NCBI GenBank assembly: GCA_051162045.1
Contig: JBISDI010000045.1
Length of the DNA stretch: 29,354 bases
Origin: Anaerozeibacter quisquiliarum
Lineage (GTDB): Bacteria; Bacillota; Clostridia; Christensenellales; Aristaeellaceae
Reading direction: 5' to 3' (one strand)
Of the stretch, positions 1 through 8,147 are shown piece by piece. Below the pieces are notes generated by a model that had not been told where the DNA came from, did no database searches, and worked only from the letters and a program-made list of their open reading frames with translations. Position 1 is the stretch's first letter; each line of letters begins with the position of its first letter. Position numbers and translations under genes: made by a program.

Positions 1-118
1 AAATAGGCCGCGGGCCTTCTGATACCAATCGAAATCATGAACGCGTTCATCCGGCAGTTTCCCCCCTGCCGCGCCGCGCGGTACCGGCAGGCGCAGGGGG
101 AATGAAAGCGGCGCCCGC
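1..118 (-). repeat. Diverged intergenic repeat, family A copy 1
   Basis: The reverse complement of 62-85 matches 20726-20749 at 23 of 24 bases. Weaker similarity continues on both sides: a GGATG...GATTTCGATTGGTATCA stretch on one flank and a GGGCGCCG stretch on the other. The whole segment is non-coding, is GC-rich and contains internal inverted repeats. I see nothing else between 1 and the promoter at 211. Confidence 0.55.
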
Positions 119-210
119 CCGCGAAGACCCGATCCGCGGCGAAGGGCGTCGGCCGCCGAGAGTCCGATGTTGTCATAATGGGCACTACAAAATATATGCA
201 AAATTCACAA

Positions 211-240
211 TTGACAATCGGCAAATGTGAGAGATATAAT
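211..240 (+). promoter_or_regulatory. Sigma-A promoter of the GntR/BMP operon
   Basis: A perfect TTGACA at 211-216 is followed after 18 bases by a perfect TATAAT at 235-240. It lies about 50 bases upstream of the first gene of the + strand operon. No other convincing promoter was seen before 10827, so it probably drives the whole operon. Confidence 0.8.
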
Positions 241-252
241 ACGGTCAGTGGA

Positions 253-264
253 CATGACATCATG
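253..264. promoter_or_regulatory. Palindromic operator candidate for the GntR regulator
   Basis: CATGA-CA-TCATG is a perfect 12-base inverted repeat apart from its two central bases. It starts 12 bases after the -10 box, so it covers or closely follows the expected transcription start. This is a usual place for autorepression by GntR/UTRA proteins. Its link to the regulator at 297 is inferred from position. Confidence 0.45.
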
Positions 265-296
265 ACGAGTTAAACTGTTCCGAAGAGGTGTGGGAC

Positions 297-1025
297 TTGA
301 TAGACCTTCAGTTGCCCAAGTATTATACGGTCAAGCGGGCGATTATCCAACACATCGATGACGAGGTATACAAGATCGGCGAGATGATTCCCAGTGAGCG
401 CGAGTTGATGCAGGCTTTCGAGGTGAGCCGCATCACGATCCGAAAAGCGGTCGATGAACTGGAGAGAGAGGGGTACCTTTACCGCGTACAGGGGAAGGGC
501 ACGTTTGTCAAGGGCGACCAAAACAGTCAGAACCTGATTTCTTTGACCAGCTGCACGCAAGACATCGAACGCCTGGGCATGAAGCCCAGCCGCCGTGTAC
601 TGGGGAGCGCCGTGATCCCCTCGGACAAAAAGCGGCAGCACGCGCTGAACCTGAATGAGGGCGAGCCGGTATTCCGACTGGAGCGCGTGATCTACGCCGA
701 CGACGAGCCGATCAACCTGACCACGACCTACCTTCCATACCGCTACTTCGAGGGGATCGAAAAATTCGACTTCGCAAAAGAATCGCTGTACAGCGTGCTG
801 GAAAAGCGCTACGGCATCACCTTCAAGCGCGCGATTCGGCGCGTGGAGGCGGTCATCGCCCACGACGAGGTGTCGGAACTCCTGGGGATGGAGGAGGGCG
901 TGCCGCTGCTGCTGTTCCAGTGCACCACCTATGGGGACATCGGCGGGCGGGAATGCCCGATTGAAACCTTCAAGTGCTACTACAGAAGCGACAAGTTCAG
1001 CTTCTACATCAACCAAATACGCTAG
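297..1025 (+). CDS. GntR-family transcriptional regulator with UTRA effector domain
   Basis: This 242-residue protein has an N-terminal winged helix (about residues 7-72; the PSERELMQAFEVSRITIRKA region is the GntR recognition segment) and a C-terminal UTRA ligand-binding domain (about 90-235), the HutC subfamily layout. A longer reading starts at GTG 288. I prefer TTG 297 because GAGGTG at 286-290 then sits at ideal ribosome-site spacing. It heads a transport and catabolism operon, with a palindrome just past its promoter, so it is probably an autoregulating repressor. The inducer would be the imported compound or a phosphorylated intermediate; this is inferred, and the effector cannot be read from sequence. 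Confidence 0.9.
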   Translation: MIDLQLPKYYTVKRAIIQHIDDEVYKIGEMIPSERELMQAFEVSRITIRKAVDELEREGYLYRVQGKGTFVKGDQNSQNLISLTSCTQDIERLGMKPSRRVLGSAVIPSDKKRQHALNLNEGEPVFRLERVIYADDEPINLTTTYLPYRYFEGIEKFDFAKESLYSVLEKRYGITFKRAIRRVEAVIAHDEVSELLGMEEGVPLLLFQCTTYGDIGGRECPIETFKCYYRSDKFSFYINQIR

Positions 1026-1075
1026 GGCGGGCGCTCTATTCGTAGAAATAATAACCGACAAGGAGAATGGAGAAC

Positions 1076-2233
1076 ATGAAGAACTTCACCCGGGCTATGG
1101 TTTCCGCTCTGGTCATGGTGCTCATCCTGTCGTTTTCGATGACAGGGGCGGCGCAGGCTGCTTCTCCGGCGCGCATCGCCATCGTCTGCTCCGCCGCGGG
1201 CCAAAACGACACCGGCTACAACAAGTCCGCCTGCGACAGCGTCAAGCAACTTTCAACCGACCTGGGCATCGAGTACAAGATCGTCGAGCCGGCCAACGGC
1301 GTCGCCGCGGCGCTGGAGACCCTGGCCGAGGACGGCTACAACCTGATCTTCAACCTCGAATACGACTTCGACGCGCTGGTGAAGGGCGTGGGCGGCGCGG
1401 ACGCGATCGCGGCCCAGTACCCGGACACCTGGTTCGTGGTGTTCAACGCCGACCCCAACCGCAACGAGGACGGCACGGTCATGCACAAGAACGTGATCTC
1501 GGTGCTGTTTGATGTGCACGAGGGCTCCTACCTGTCCGGCTACGCCTATGTGTACATGAACGAGAACCAGAAGGAACTGTTTGGCGACGGCTACAACATG
1601 ACGGCGCCGGACGCGGCCCGCGCGGTGGGCTTTGTGGGCGGCACCAACTCGGACGGCATCCTGGTCTTCTCCTACGGCTTCATGCAGGGCATGGAGCGCG
1701 CCTGCACCGAGCTTGACGCGAAGTACGACTACTACGCCAAGTATGACGCCGGCTTTGGCGACCCGGCGCTGGGCGCGACGGTCGCGGGCACGATGTTTGA
1801 CAACGGCGCCAACGCGGTCTTCGCCGTCGCAGGCGTGGTGGGCGACGGCATCGCCAGCAAGGCCAGGGAAGTGGGCAAGCTGGCCATTGAAGTGGACGGC
1901 AACCTTGACGCGCAGCAGCCCGGTCACATCATCACCAGCGTTCTCAAGAACACCGGCACTCCGGTTGCCACGATCACCAAGGCCTATGTGGACGGTTCCA
2001 TCGGCGCCATGGAAAACCTGCAGAGCTACAACATCGCCTCCGGCGGCACCGGCATCACCGACATGAGCGAGATCTCAAAGTACGTCAAGGACGCCGGCGT
2101 GTTTGGTGAGATCAAGGCCAAGGTGGCCGCGGTTCAGGACGAAATCGCTGCCGGTACGCAGAAGATCGTCAACCGCCAGATCGGCGAGGAATTTGATCCC
2201 GTCACGGCCTGTCCGCACCTCACGATCAAGTAA
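1076..2233 (+). CDS. BMP-family (PnrA/NupN-like) ABC transporter substrate-binding protein
   Basis: This is a 385-residue exported protein of the basic membrane protein family, whose characterised members bind purine and pyrimidine nucleosides. A signal peptide occupies about residues 1-28 and ends AAQA before ASPARIAIV. There is no lipobox cysteine, which is unusual because most Gram-positive members are lipoproteins. Family segments include QNDTGYN near the N terminus, VGFVGGTNSDG, VAGVVGDGI and a late EVDGN-type segment. ATG 1076 is preferred over ATG 1067, which lies too close to AGGAG at 1061-1065. The cognate ATPase and permeases follow directly. It could bind a non-nucleoside relative, but the kinase and phosphorylase downstream support a nucleoside-type ligand. 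Confidence 0.9.
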   Translation: MKNFTRAMVSALVMVLILSFSMTGAAQAASPARIAIVCSAAGQNDTGYNKSACDSVKQLSTDLGIEYKIVEPANGVAAALETLAEDGYNLIFNLEYDFDALVKGVGGADAIAAQYPDTWFVVFNADPNRNEDGTVMHKNVISVLFDVHEGSYLSGYAYVYMNENQKELFGDGYNMTAPDAARAVGFVGGTNSDGILVFSYGFMQGMERACTELDAKYDYYAKYDAGFGDPALGATVAGTMFDNGANAVFAVAGVVGDGIASKAREVGKLAIEVDGNLDAQQPGHIITSVLKNTGTPVATITKAYVDGSIGAMENLQSYNIASGGTGITDMSEISKYVKDAGVFGEIKAKVAAVQDEIAAGTQKIVNRQIGEEFDPVTACPHLTIK

Positions 2234-2267
2234 TCCCGGTACCCCGCCCCGCGGATCCCACGCTTCT

Positions 2268-2304
2268 GCCGCTCGCATTGTCAGCCACTGGCAGTGCGGG
2301 CGGC
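2268..2304 (+). promoter_or_regulatory. Long intercistronic stem-loop after the binding-protein gene
   Basis: Two 16-base arms (2268-2283 and 2289-2304) pair fully around the 5-base loop GCCAC. Three of the pairs are G-U wobbles, so the structure suits the + strand RNA. No T-tract follows, so it is not an ordinary terminator. Its place between an abundant binding protein and its ATPase suggests a 3'-end stabiliser or partial attenuator that raises binding-protein levels. Confidence 0.75.
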
Positions 2305-2344
2305 AATTCCATCGAAGGCCAAGCCGGAAGGGGAATGATGGGCC

Positions 2345-3889
2345 TTGAGCAAGATCCGAACCATCGACCTGACCAAGCGATTCGGGGACTTTACCGCCAA
2401 TGACAGGATCAGCCTGTCGGTGGAAGCCGAGGAGATCAAGTGCATCGTGGGCGAAAACGGCGCGGGCAAAAGTACGCTGATGAACATGCTTTACGGCGCG
2501 CTTCAGCCCACCAGCGGCTCGATCCTGATTGACGAACGCGAAGTCCGCTTTAAGAGCCCGGAGGACGCCATGCGCGCAGGCCTCGGCATGGTGCACCAGC
2601 ATTTCAAGCTCGTGCCCAGCCTCACCGTGTATGAAAACATACTGCTCGGCGCCGAGGTGCTGAGGAGTTTTCGCGGCAGAAAACTGCCGTTTATAGACCG
2701 CGCGCAGGAAATTGAGCGCGCGCGGCAGCTCATTGAGCGCTACCAATTCCAGCTCGACCCCACTGAGAAGGTGGAGAACCTGTCGGTGGGCCTGCGCCAG
2801 CAGATCGAGATCCTGAAGATGCTCTACCGGAACGTGGACATCCTCATCCTGGACGAACCCACCGCGGTGCTGACTCCGCAGGAGACGGATCGGCTGATGC
2901 AGAACCTGAAGCGGCTTCGCGCCGACCACAAGACCATCATCGTCATCACGCACAAGCTCCGGGAGGTCATGCAGCTTTCGGACAGCACCACCGTGATTAA
3001 GCAGGGCAGGGTGGTGGGCAGCGTAAAGACGAGCGAGACCAGCGAGCAAGCGCTGGCGCAGATGATGGTAGGGCGGGACGTGGTGCTCACCGTCAAAAAC
3101 GAGGGCGGCGCAAAGCCTGCATGCGAGCCGCGCTATGAAGTAAAGGACATTGAGACCGTAAACGACGACGGAAAAAGCGTCGTGTGCGGCGTCAGCTTTC
3201 AGGTGAGCGCCGGGGAAATCCTGGGCATCGCGGGCGTCGAGGGCAACGGCCAGAGCGAGCTGGTGAAGGTGCTGACCGGGGTTATGAAAGCCACCGACGG
3301 CAGCGTCCGGCTGTGCGGCGAGGATGTCACCAACGCCTGGCCCGACCGGCTGCGCGAAAAGGGCATCGGCATCATCCCGGAGGACCGCTACGGCCAGGGG
3401 CTGTGCCGCGCCATGACGCTGTCCCAGAACTGCGCCGCCGGGTACACAAAGAAGGTCAGCCGGTTTGGGCTTTTGCGCGCCCGCGCCATGAACCGGCAGA
3501 GGAACGCCTACATCGACAAGTACGACATTCGCGTGGGCGACCGAGGGGGCGATGTGTCGCAGATGTCGGGCGGGAACGCGCAAAAGGTCATCATCGCACG
3601 CGAGTTTGAAAATGGCCCGAAGCTCATCATTGCCTGCCAGCCCACGCGCGGCGTGGACATCGGCTCCATCGAGTTCATCCACAGCCGGCTGCTCGAATAC
3701 CGCGACGCGGGCAACAGCGTACTGCTCATTTCCAGCGAGTTGAGCGAGATCATGAGCCTGTCGGACCGGGTGATCGTGATGTACAAGGGCTCGGTCATCG
3801 GTTCGATCGACCCGAAGACCGCCTCGACCGAAGAGATCGGACTGCTGATGGCCGGGACAAAGCCTCGGGAAGGGGGGCAGAGCGCGTGA
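2345..3889 (+). CDS. ABC transporter ATP-binding protein with two nucleotide-binding domains (NupO/YufO type)
   Basis: This 514-residue cytoplasmic ATPase powers the importer. Domain 1 has Walker A GENGAGKST (36-44), Q-loop VHQHFKL, signature LSVGL (146-150) and Walker B LILDEPTAV (D170, E171). Domain 2 has a degenerate Walker A (GVEGNGQSE), signature MSGGNAQK and a Walker B-like segment IIACQPTRG. One intact and one degenerate site is normal for the RbsA/BMP-type family. The start is TTG at 2345 after a GGAAGGGG ribosome site; the nearby ATGs at 2335 and 2338 are out of frame. The gene overlaps the next one by 4 bases, so the two are translationally coupled. Confidence 0.93.
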   Translation: MSKIRTIDLTKRFGDFTANDRISLSVEAEEIKCIVGENGAGKSTLMNMLYGALQPTSGSILIDEREVRFKSPEDAMRAGLGMVHQHFKLVPSLTVYENILLGAEVLRSFRGRKLPFIDRAQEIERARQLIERYQFQLDPTEKVENLSVGLRQQIEILKMLYRNVDILILDEPTAVLTPQETDRLMQNLKRLRADHKTIIVITHKLREVMQLSDSTTVIKQGRVVGSVKTSETSEQALAQMMVGRDVVLTVKNEGGAKPACEPRYEVKDIETVNDDGKSVVCGVSFQVSAGEILGIAGVEGNGQSELVKVLTGVMKATDGSVRLCGEDVTNAWPDRLREKGIGIIPEDRYGQGLCRAMTLSQNCAAGYTKKVSRFGLLRARAMNRQRNAYIDKYDIRVGDRGGDVSQMSGGNAQKVIIAREFENGPKLIIACQPTRGVDIGSIEFIHSRLLEYRDAGNSVLLISSELSEIMSLSDRVIVMYKGSVIGSIDPKTASTEEIGLLMAGTKPREGGQSA

Positions 3890-4959
3890 AGAGAATGGCG
3901 CCCGTCGCGCTTCGTTTCGCCAACTCCATCGTACCGGTGCTGCTGGCGTTTTTGATCGGCGGCTTCATCATCGCCGCCATCGGCGAGGACCCGCTGAAGA
4001 CCTATCAAATCATGCTCCAAAAGTCGCTGTTCACGCCCAAGGGGTTCTTCAACACGCTGCATTACGCCTCCCCGCTGGTGCTGACCGGGCTGGCAATCGC
4101 CATCACGTTCAAGGCGAACATCTTTAACATGGGCGTTCAGGGCCAGCTGATGTTCGGCGGCTTCTTCGCGGGGCTGGCGGGCGCGTTTATGAGCGGCGTG
4201 GATCCGGTCGTACATAAGATCCTATGCTTGCTGGCGGGCGCAGGCTGCGGCATGCTGTTTGCGATGGTGCCGGCGCTGCTCCGCGCGTACTTCAAGGTGG
4301 ACGAGATGGTCGTAACCCTGACGTTCAACTACGCGATGGCCAAGGTGCTTGAGTTTTTGGCGGTAGGCCCCTTTCGCGAGCAGGGCTCGGGGTATGTGTG
4401 CACGCCCACGATTTTGGACAGCGCGATGTTCACCCGGCTCGCCAACGCGCGCCTCACCGGGTTCTGTTATGTGGCGCTGGCGATCTTTCTGATCGTGTGG
4501 ATCCTGATGAAAAAGAGCGTGCTCGGCTATGAGATAACGGCGATCGGCAAGAACCCCGAATTCGCCGAAGCCACAGGCATGCACGTGCGCGGGAAGATCC
4601 TGACGCTGATGGCAATCAGCGGCGCGCTGTCCGGCATCGCGGGCGCGGGCTACATGATGAGCGAGGAATTCAAGTACACGCTCGGGTTTTCCGGCACGCC
4701 GGGGCTTGGCTGGGACGGTATGCTGATCGCACTGCTCGGGCGGCACGACCCGCTGGGTATTTTGCTCGCCTCGGTGTTCTACAGCGCGCTCAAGACCGGT
4801 TCGGACAACATCAACATGTACACGAGCGTGCCAAAAGAAGTTGTCGCGGTCATCCAGGCGCTGATGATCCTGTTTTTGTCGGTGCGGTTCCTGAACGAGC
4901 GGTTCTCGCTCGCGTCAAGGATTCGCACCCGAAAACCGGCCCCTGAGGAGGTGCGCTAG
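3886..4959 (+). CDS. BMP-type ABC transporter permease 1 (NupP/YufP type)
   Basis: This is a 357-residue polytopic membrane protein of the RbsC-like branched-chain/nucleoside permease family. Hydrophobic segments run through most of its length, starting with a helix at about residues 15-35. The family segments KANIFNMGVQGQLM and ITAIGKNPEFAEATG are clear. The start is GTG 3886, inside the stop of the ATPase gene. With the following permease it forms the membrane channel of the importer. I cannot tell the substrate beyond the nucleoside preference of the family. Confidence 0.9.
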   Translation: MKRMAPVALRFANSIVPVLLAFLIGGFIIAAIGEDPLKTYQIMLQKSLFTPKGFFNTLHYASPLVLTGLAIAITFKANIFNMGVQGQLMFGGFFAGLAGAFMSGVDPVVHKILCLLAGAGCGMLFAMVPALLRAYFKVDEMVVTLTFNYAMAKVLEFLAVGPFREQGSGYVCTPTILDSAMFTRLANARLTGFCYVALAIFLIVWILMKKSVLGYEITAIGKNPEFAEATGMHVRGKILTLMAISGALSGIAGAGYMMSEEFKYTLGFSGTPGLGWDGMLIALLGRHDPLGILLASVFYSALKTGSDNINMYTSVPKEVVAVIQALMILFLSVRFLNERFSLASRIRTRKPAPEEVR

Positions 4960-5865
4960 ATGAACATGCTGGGCGGTATCCTCAACGACTCCATATACCA
5001 TACCGCGCCGATCCTCCTATGCGTGCTGGGCGGCATCTTCGCCTACAAGGCGAACGTGCTCAACATCGCCCTCGAGGGCATCATGCTCACGGGCGCCTTC
5101 GTCTCGGTGCTGATCGCTTACTTCACCCACAGCCTGGCGCTGGCCTACCTGGGCACGATCGGCGCGTGCATGCTGGTGGGGCTGCTGTTCTCGCTGATGA
5201 GCGTGAAGCTGTCGGGCAACGTAATCATCGTGGGCCTGGCGATCAACATGCTGGTACCCGCGATCGCGGCGTTCGTGCTGCAATACATGCGCTCCGCCAA
5301 CATCAACCTCCAGTGGCTGAACCTGACTGACCTGAAAATTACCATCCCGCTGGTCAAAGACATCCCCCTGATCGGGCGGCTTTTGAGCGGGCACCCGCCG
5401 ATCACCTATCTGGCGTTCCTGGGGATCCTGGCGGCGGCGATCGTAATGTACAAGACGCGCTTTGGCGTGTATGTGCGCGTGGTCGGCGAGAACGAGGACG
5501 CGGCGGTGAACCTGGGGCTGCGAACCCGCATGTACAAGCATGCCGCCATCCTGATCGGCGCGTTCTGCTGTGCGCTGGCGGGCGTGAACCTGTCATTGGA
5601 GCGGCTGGGGCTATTCACCAACAACATGACCGCAGGGCGCGGCTTCATCGCCATCGCCGCAATCTACTGCGGCCGGGGCGACCCGGTGCGCTGCTCGCTG
5701 TACGCGATTGTGTTCGGCGTGGCCCGCGCGCTCGCGGTGAACCTGGGGCTCTTTGCCGGGCCGACCGCGGCACTGTTCGACGTGGTTCCCTACGTCGTGA
5801 TGGCGGTGGTGCTCACGTTGGTGTCGGCCATCAAACAGCGCAACTCGATGTTGCGCGGATTCTGA
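4960..5865 (+). CDS. BMP-type ABC transporter permease 2 (NupQ/YufQ type)
   Basis: This is a 301-residue membrane protein, the shorter partner of the permease just upstream. The ATG directly follows the preceding stop codon, and GAGGAGG at 4946-4952 serves as ribosome site inside the upstream gene. KANVLNIALEGIMLTGAF is the family hallmark near the N terminus, followed by about eight further hydrophobic segments. The segment near residues 235-245 (YCGRGDPVRC) departs from the FGxWxP pattern usual there. The protein otherwise looks intact and full length. Confidence 0.9.
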   Translation: MNMLGGILNDSIYHTAPILLCVLGGIFAYKANVLNIALEGIMLTGAFVSVLIAYFTHSLALAYLGTIGACMLVGLLFSLMSVKLSGNVIIVGLAINMLVPAIAAFVLQYMRSANINLQWLNLTDLKITIPLVKDIPLIGRLLSGHPPITYLAFLGILAAAIVMYKTRFGVYVRVVGENEDAAVNLGLRTRMYKHAAILIGAFCCALAGVNLSLERLGLFTNNMTAGRGFIAIAAIYCGRGDPVRCSLYAIVFGVARALAVNLGLFAGPTAALFDVVPYVVMAVVLTLVSAIKQRNSMLRGF

Positions 5866-5875
5866 GGTGATGAAG

Positions 5876-6430
5876 ATGGCGAAAAGCGCCCTGATCGTGG
5901 TGGACATGGTGCGGGATTTCACCGATCCGGACGGGCTGGTGTTCTACCCGGAGAACCGCGTGATCCTGCCGCGTGTCCGGGAAGTGGTGCAATACTGCCG
6001 GGGGAAGGGCTTTGTGATCGTGTTCATGCAGCACTGCTACCGCAAGGACAAACCCGACAAGAACCTGGTCAACATGCGGCCCAACTGCATCGAAGGCTCC
6101 GGCGGCGAGGACATCGATCCGATGCTGGCGGTTCAGCCCTCCGATTACGTGATCCAAAAGCGCCGCTACAGCGCGTTCTTCGGCACAGACCTGGATCTGG
6201 TGCTCCGGGAAAACGGCGTCCGGGAAGTGTTCGTCGTGGGTACCAAGACCAACTGCTGCATCCGCGCCACCGTGACCGACGCCTATCACCTGGACTACGA
6301 GCCGGTCGTCCTCAGCGACTGCGTCGCCACCAATGACCCCGTGGTCAACCAGGTGCACCTGACGGACATCCAAAAATACCTCGGGCGCGTGATGAGCTCC
6401 CGGGAGTTCTTCGAGCGCGGAGGATCGTAA
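5876..6430 (+). CDS. Isochorismatase-family cysteine hydrolase (amidase type)
   Basis: This is a 184-residue single-domain hydrolase of the nicotinamidase / N-carbamoylsarcosine amidase / ureidoacrylate hydrolase group. The catalytic triad is visible: D10 in VVDMVRDF, K95 in QKRRYSAF and nucleophile C128 in TNCCIRAT. The zinc motif of true nicotinamidases (DxH followed by a second His) is not evident, and QKRRYSAFFGTDLD fits the carbamoyl- or ureido-amide hydrolases better. ATG 5876 is preferred because GAGGTG at 5864-5869 is well spaced for it; GTG 5867 is also open. In this operon it may hydrolyse the released base or a ring-opened derivative, which is inference. Confidence 0.85.
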   Translation: MAKSALIVVDMVRDFTDPDGLVFYPENRVILPRVREVVQYCRGKGFVIVFMQHCYRKDKPDKNLVNMRPNCIEGSGGEDIDPMLAVQPSDYVIQKRRYSAFFGTDLDLVLRENGVREVFVVGTKTNCCIRATVTDAYHLDYEPVVLSDCVATNDPVVNQVHLTDIQKYLGRVMSSREFFERGGS

Positions 6431-6435
6431 GACGC

Positions 6436-7389
6436 ATGATGAAGCGCGTTTTGACCAGCGGATACATCAGCCTCGATCACATCGTCAAGATCAAGTCGCC
6501 CGCGCGGGTGGGCTTCACCTCAATCATCGAGAACAGGACCTGCGCCGACATCCAGTTCGGCGGATGCTCGGTGAACATCGCCTACGCGCTTGCACGACTC
6601 GGCGTGCCCGCCACGCCCATCCTGCGCGTGGGTTCGGACTACGAGTCCGCCGGGCTGCGCGCCTTCCTGGAGGCGGGCGGGGTGGACACCACGGCGGTCA
6701 CGTTCGTGCCCGAGGAGCGCACATCGCGGTGCTACCTGGTGCAGGACAACCAGGGCCAGCACATCACGCTGTACTATCCCGGCTCCATGGCCGGCATCTA
6801 CGCAAAGCCGCTGCCCGATTCGCATTTCGCGGGCGTGGCGCTGGGGGTCATGACCGTGGGCGCGCGCTGCGACAACGAGGAGTTCCTCCTTAAGTGCAAG
6901 GTGCACGGCGTCCCGCTGGTGTTCGGCATGAAGGGGGACATGGAGGCGTTCCCGAGGGACTTCCTCATGGAGCTTCTGCGCTGCTGCCGCATCATCTTCA
7001 CCAACGAGTGCGAGCGCGAGTCGATCGAGGCCGCGCTGGGCCGCGGGATCACCGGCCTTCTCGGGCGCGGCGGAGCGGAAATCGTCGTGACGACGTTGGG
7101 CGCGGAAGGCAGCCTCGTCTACTGGAAGGATGGCGGCGCCCTGAAGGAGGCGCGCGTCCCAATCTACCGGCGCGCGAACGTCGTGGATACCACCGGTTCG
7201 GGCGACGGCTACATCTCGGGGTTTTTGTACGGCTACCTGGGCGGCAAAAATCCGGAGGAGTGCGGGCGGCTGGGCTCGGTGCTCTCCAGCTTCATCATCG
7301 AACAGGAGGGCTGCTGCACCGGCGCGCCGGACGAAGCGGCGCTACTGGCGCGGTATGAAATCTACAGGGCAGATTGCGGAGGGAACTGA
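6436..7389 (+). CDS. PfkB-family sugar/nucleoside kinase
   Basis: This is a 317-residue ribokinase-fold kinase. The N-terminal substrate-binding signature is FGGCSVNIAYALARLG (GG at 42-43). The C-terminal ATP/anion-hole signature is DTTGSGD (251-257), with D257 as catalytic base; the usual GAGD is GSGD here. Length and layout match the nucleoside and ribose kinases of the family, and SSFIIEQEGC near the C terminus resembles bacterial adenosine-kinase-like members. It probably phosphorylates the imported nucleoside or a released pentose on O5' or O5. Its position between a hydrolase and a nucleoside phosphorylase supports this, but the substrate is not readable. Confidence 0.88.
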   Translation: MMKRVLTSGYISLDHIVKIKSPARVGFTSIIENRTCADIQFGGCSVNIAYALARLGVPATPILRVGSDYESAGLRAFLEAGGVDTTAVTFVPEERTSRCYLVQDNQGQHITLYYPGSMAGIYAKPLPDSHFAGVALGVMTVGARCDNEEFLLKCKVHGVPLVFGMKGDMEAFPRDFLMELLRCCRIIFTNECERESIEAALGRGITGLLGRGGAEIVVTTLGAEGSLVYWKDGGALKEARVPIYRRANVVDTTGSGDGYISGFLYGYLGGKNPEECGRLGSVLSSFIIEQEGCCTGAPDEAALLARYEIYRADCGGN

Positions 7390-7390
7390 C

Positions 7391-8146
7391 ATGAAGACAC
7401 TGTACATGGGCGGCACCGGCGAGACCATCGCCAAATACGTGCTGTTTTCCGGCGATCCCTGGCGCGTAAACCTCGTGAAAAAATACCTGGATAACCCCGT
7501 GGACGTGGCGTTCAAGCGCGAGTTCAACACCGTAACCGGTTATTACAAGGGCGTGCCCGTCACGGTGACCTCCACGGGCATCGGCGCGCCGTCGGCCGCC
7601 ATCGCGATGGAGGAGATGTACGAATGCGGCATGGAGATCGCCGTCCGCATGGGTACGGCGATGGCATTGGACGACGGCATGCTCGGGCAGTTCATCATCC
7701 CCATCGCTTCAATGCGGCGTGAAGGCACCAGCGCCAGCTACGCGGATCCTTCCTATCCGGCGGTCGCGGACGTGCAGCTTGTGAACGTGCTGAACACCGT
7801 GGCCGCGGAATTCGGCAGGCGTTATGACAACGGCGTCAGCTGCACGATGGACGGGTTTTACACGCGGATGCACGATTCGCGCTTTTCCAAAGAATGCGGC
7901 ATCGACATGCAGAAAACGTTTGATGAGCTCAAGAAACTGCGCGTCTGCGGCATCGACATGGAGAGTTCCTGTATGATGACCATCGGGCGGCTGATGGGCG
8001 TCAGGACCGCGGTCATCACGATCGCGACGGTGCTGGAGAATCTCACGCAGGCGCTAGAGGGCGAAGCGCGCGCGGAGGCGGAGGACCTGTTGTGCCGCGC
8101 CGCGCTGGAGGGCATCAGCAGGTTTGCAAGCAAAGGAGGAAAATAG
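7391..8146 (+). CDS. NP-I family nucleoside phosphorylase (uridine/purine nucleoside phosphorylase type)
   Basis: This 251-residue enzyme should split a nucleoside with phosphate into a base and (deoxy)ribose 1-phosphate. Family signs are SGDPWRV (phosphate-binding G21, D22, R25), TSTGIGAPSAAIAMEE (60s), RMGTA with R86, and GIDMESS with ribose-binding E191. The loop and length fit the hexameric uridine phosphorylase/PNP clade. Base specificity cannot be called. The start is ATG 7391 after GGAGGG; one base separates it from the upstream stop. An open extension to 7355 would overlap the kinase gene and is unlikely. Confidence 0.88.
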   Translation: MKTLYMGGTGETIAKYVLFSGDPWRVNLVKKYLDNPVDVAFKREFNTVTGYYKGVPVTVTSTGIGAPSAAIAMEEMYECGMEIAVRMGTAMALDDGMLGQFIIPIASMRREGTSASYADPSYPAVADVQLVNVLNTVAAEFGRRYDNGVSCTMDGFYTRMHDSRFSKECGIDMQKTFDELKKLRVCGIDMESSCMMTIGRLMGVRTAVITIATVLENLTQALEGEARAEAEDLLCRAALEGISRFASKGGK

Positions 8147-8147
8147 C

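Noticed and set aside
2075..3682. A 535-codon open frame on the - strand
   Set aside because: It lies antisense to the ABC ATPase gene, which has all family motifs. Its composition is that of a high-GC shadow frame, and it has no motif or ribosome site.
5876..6430. Nicotinamidase for nicotinamide riboside salvage
   Set aside because: The family's zinc motif (DxH plus a second His) is not evident, so the general amidase call is safer.
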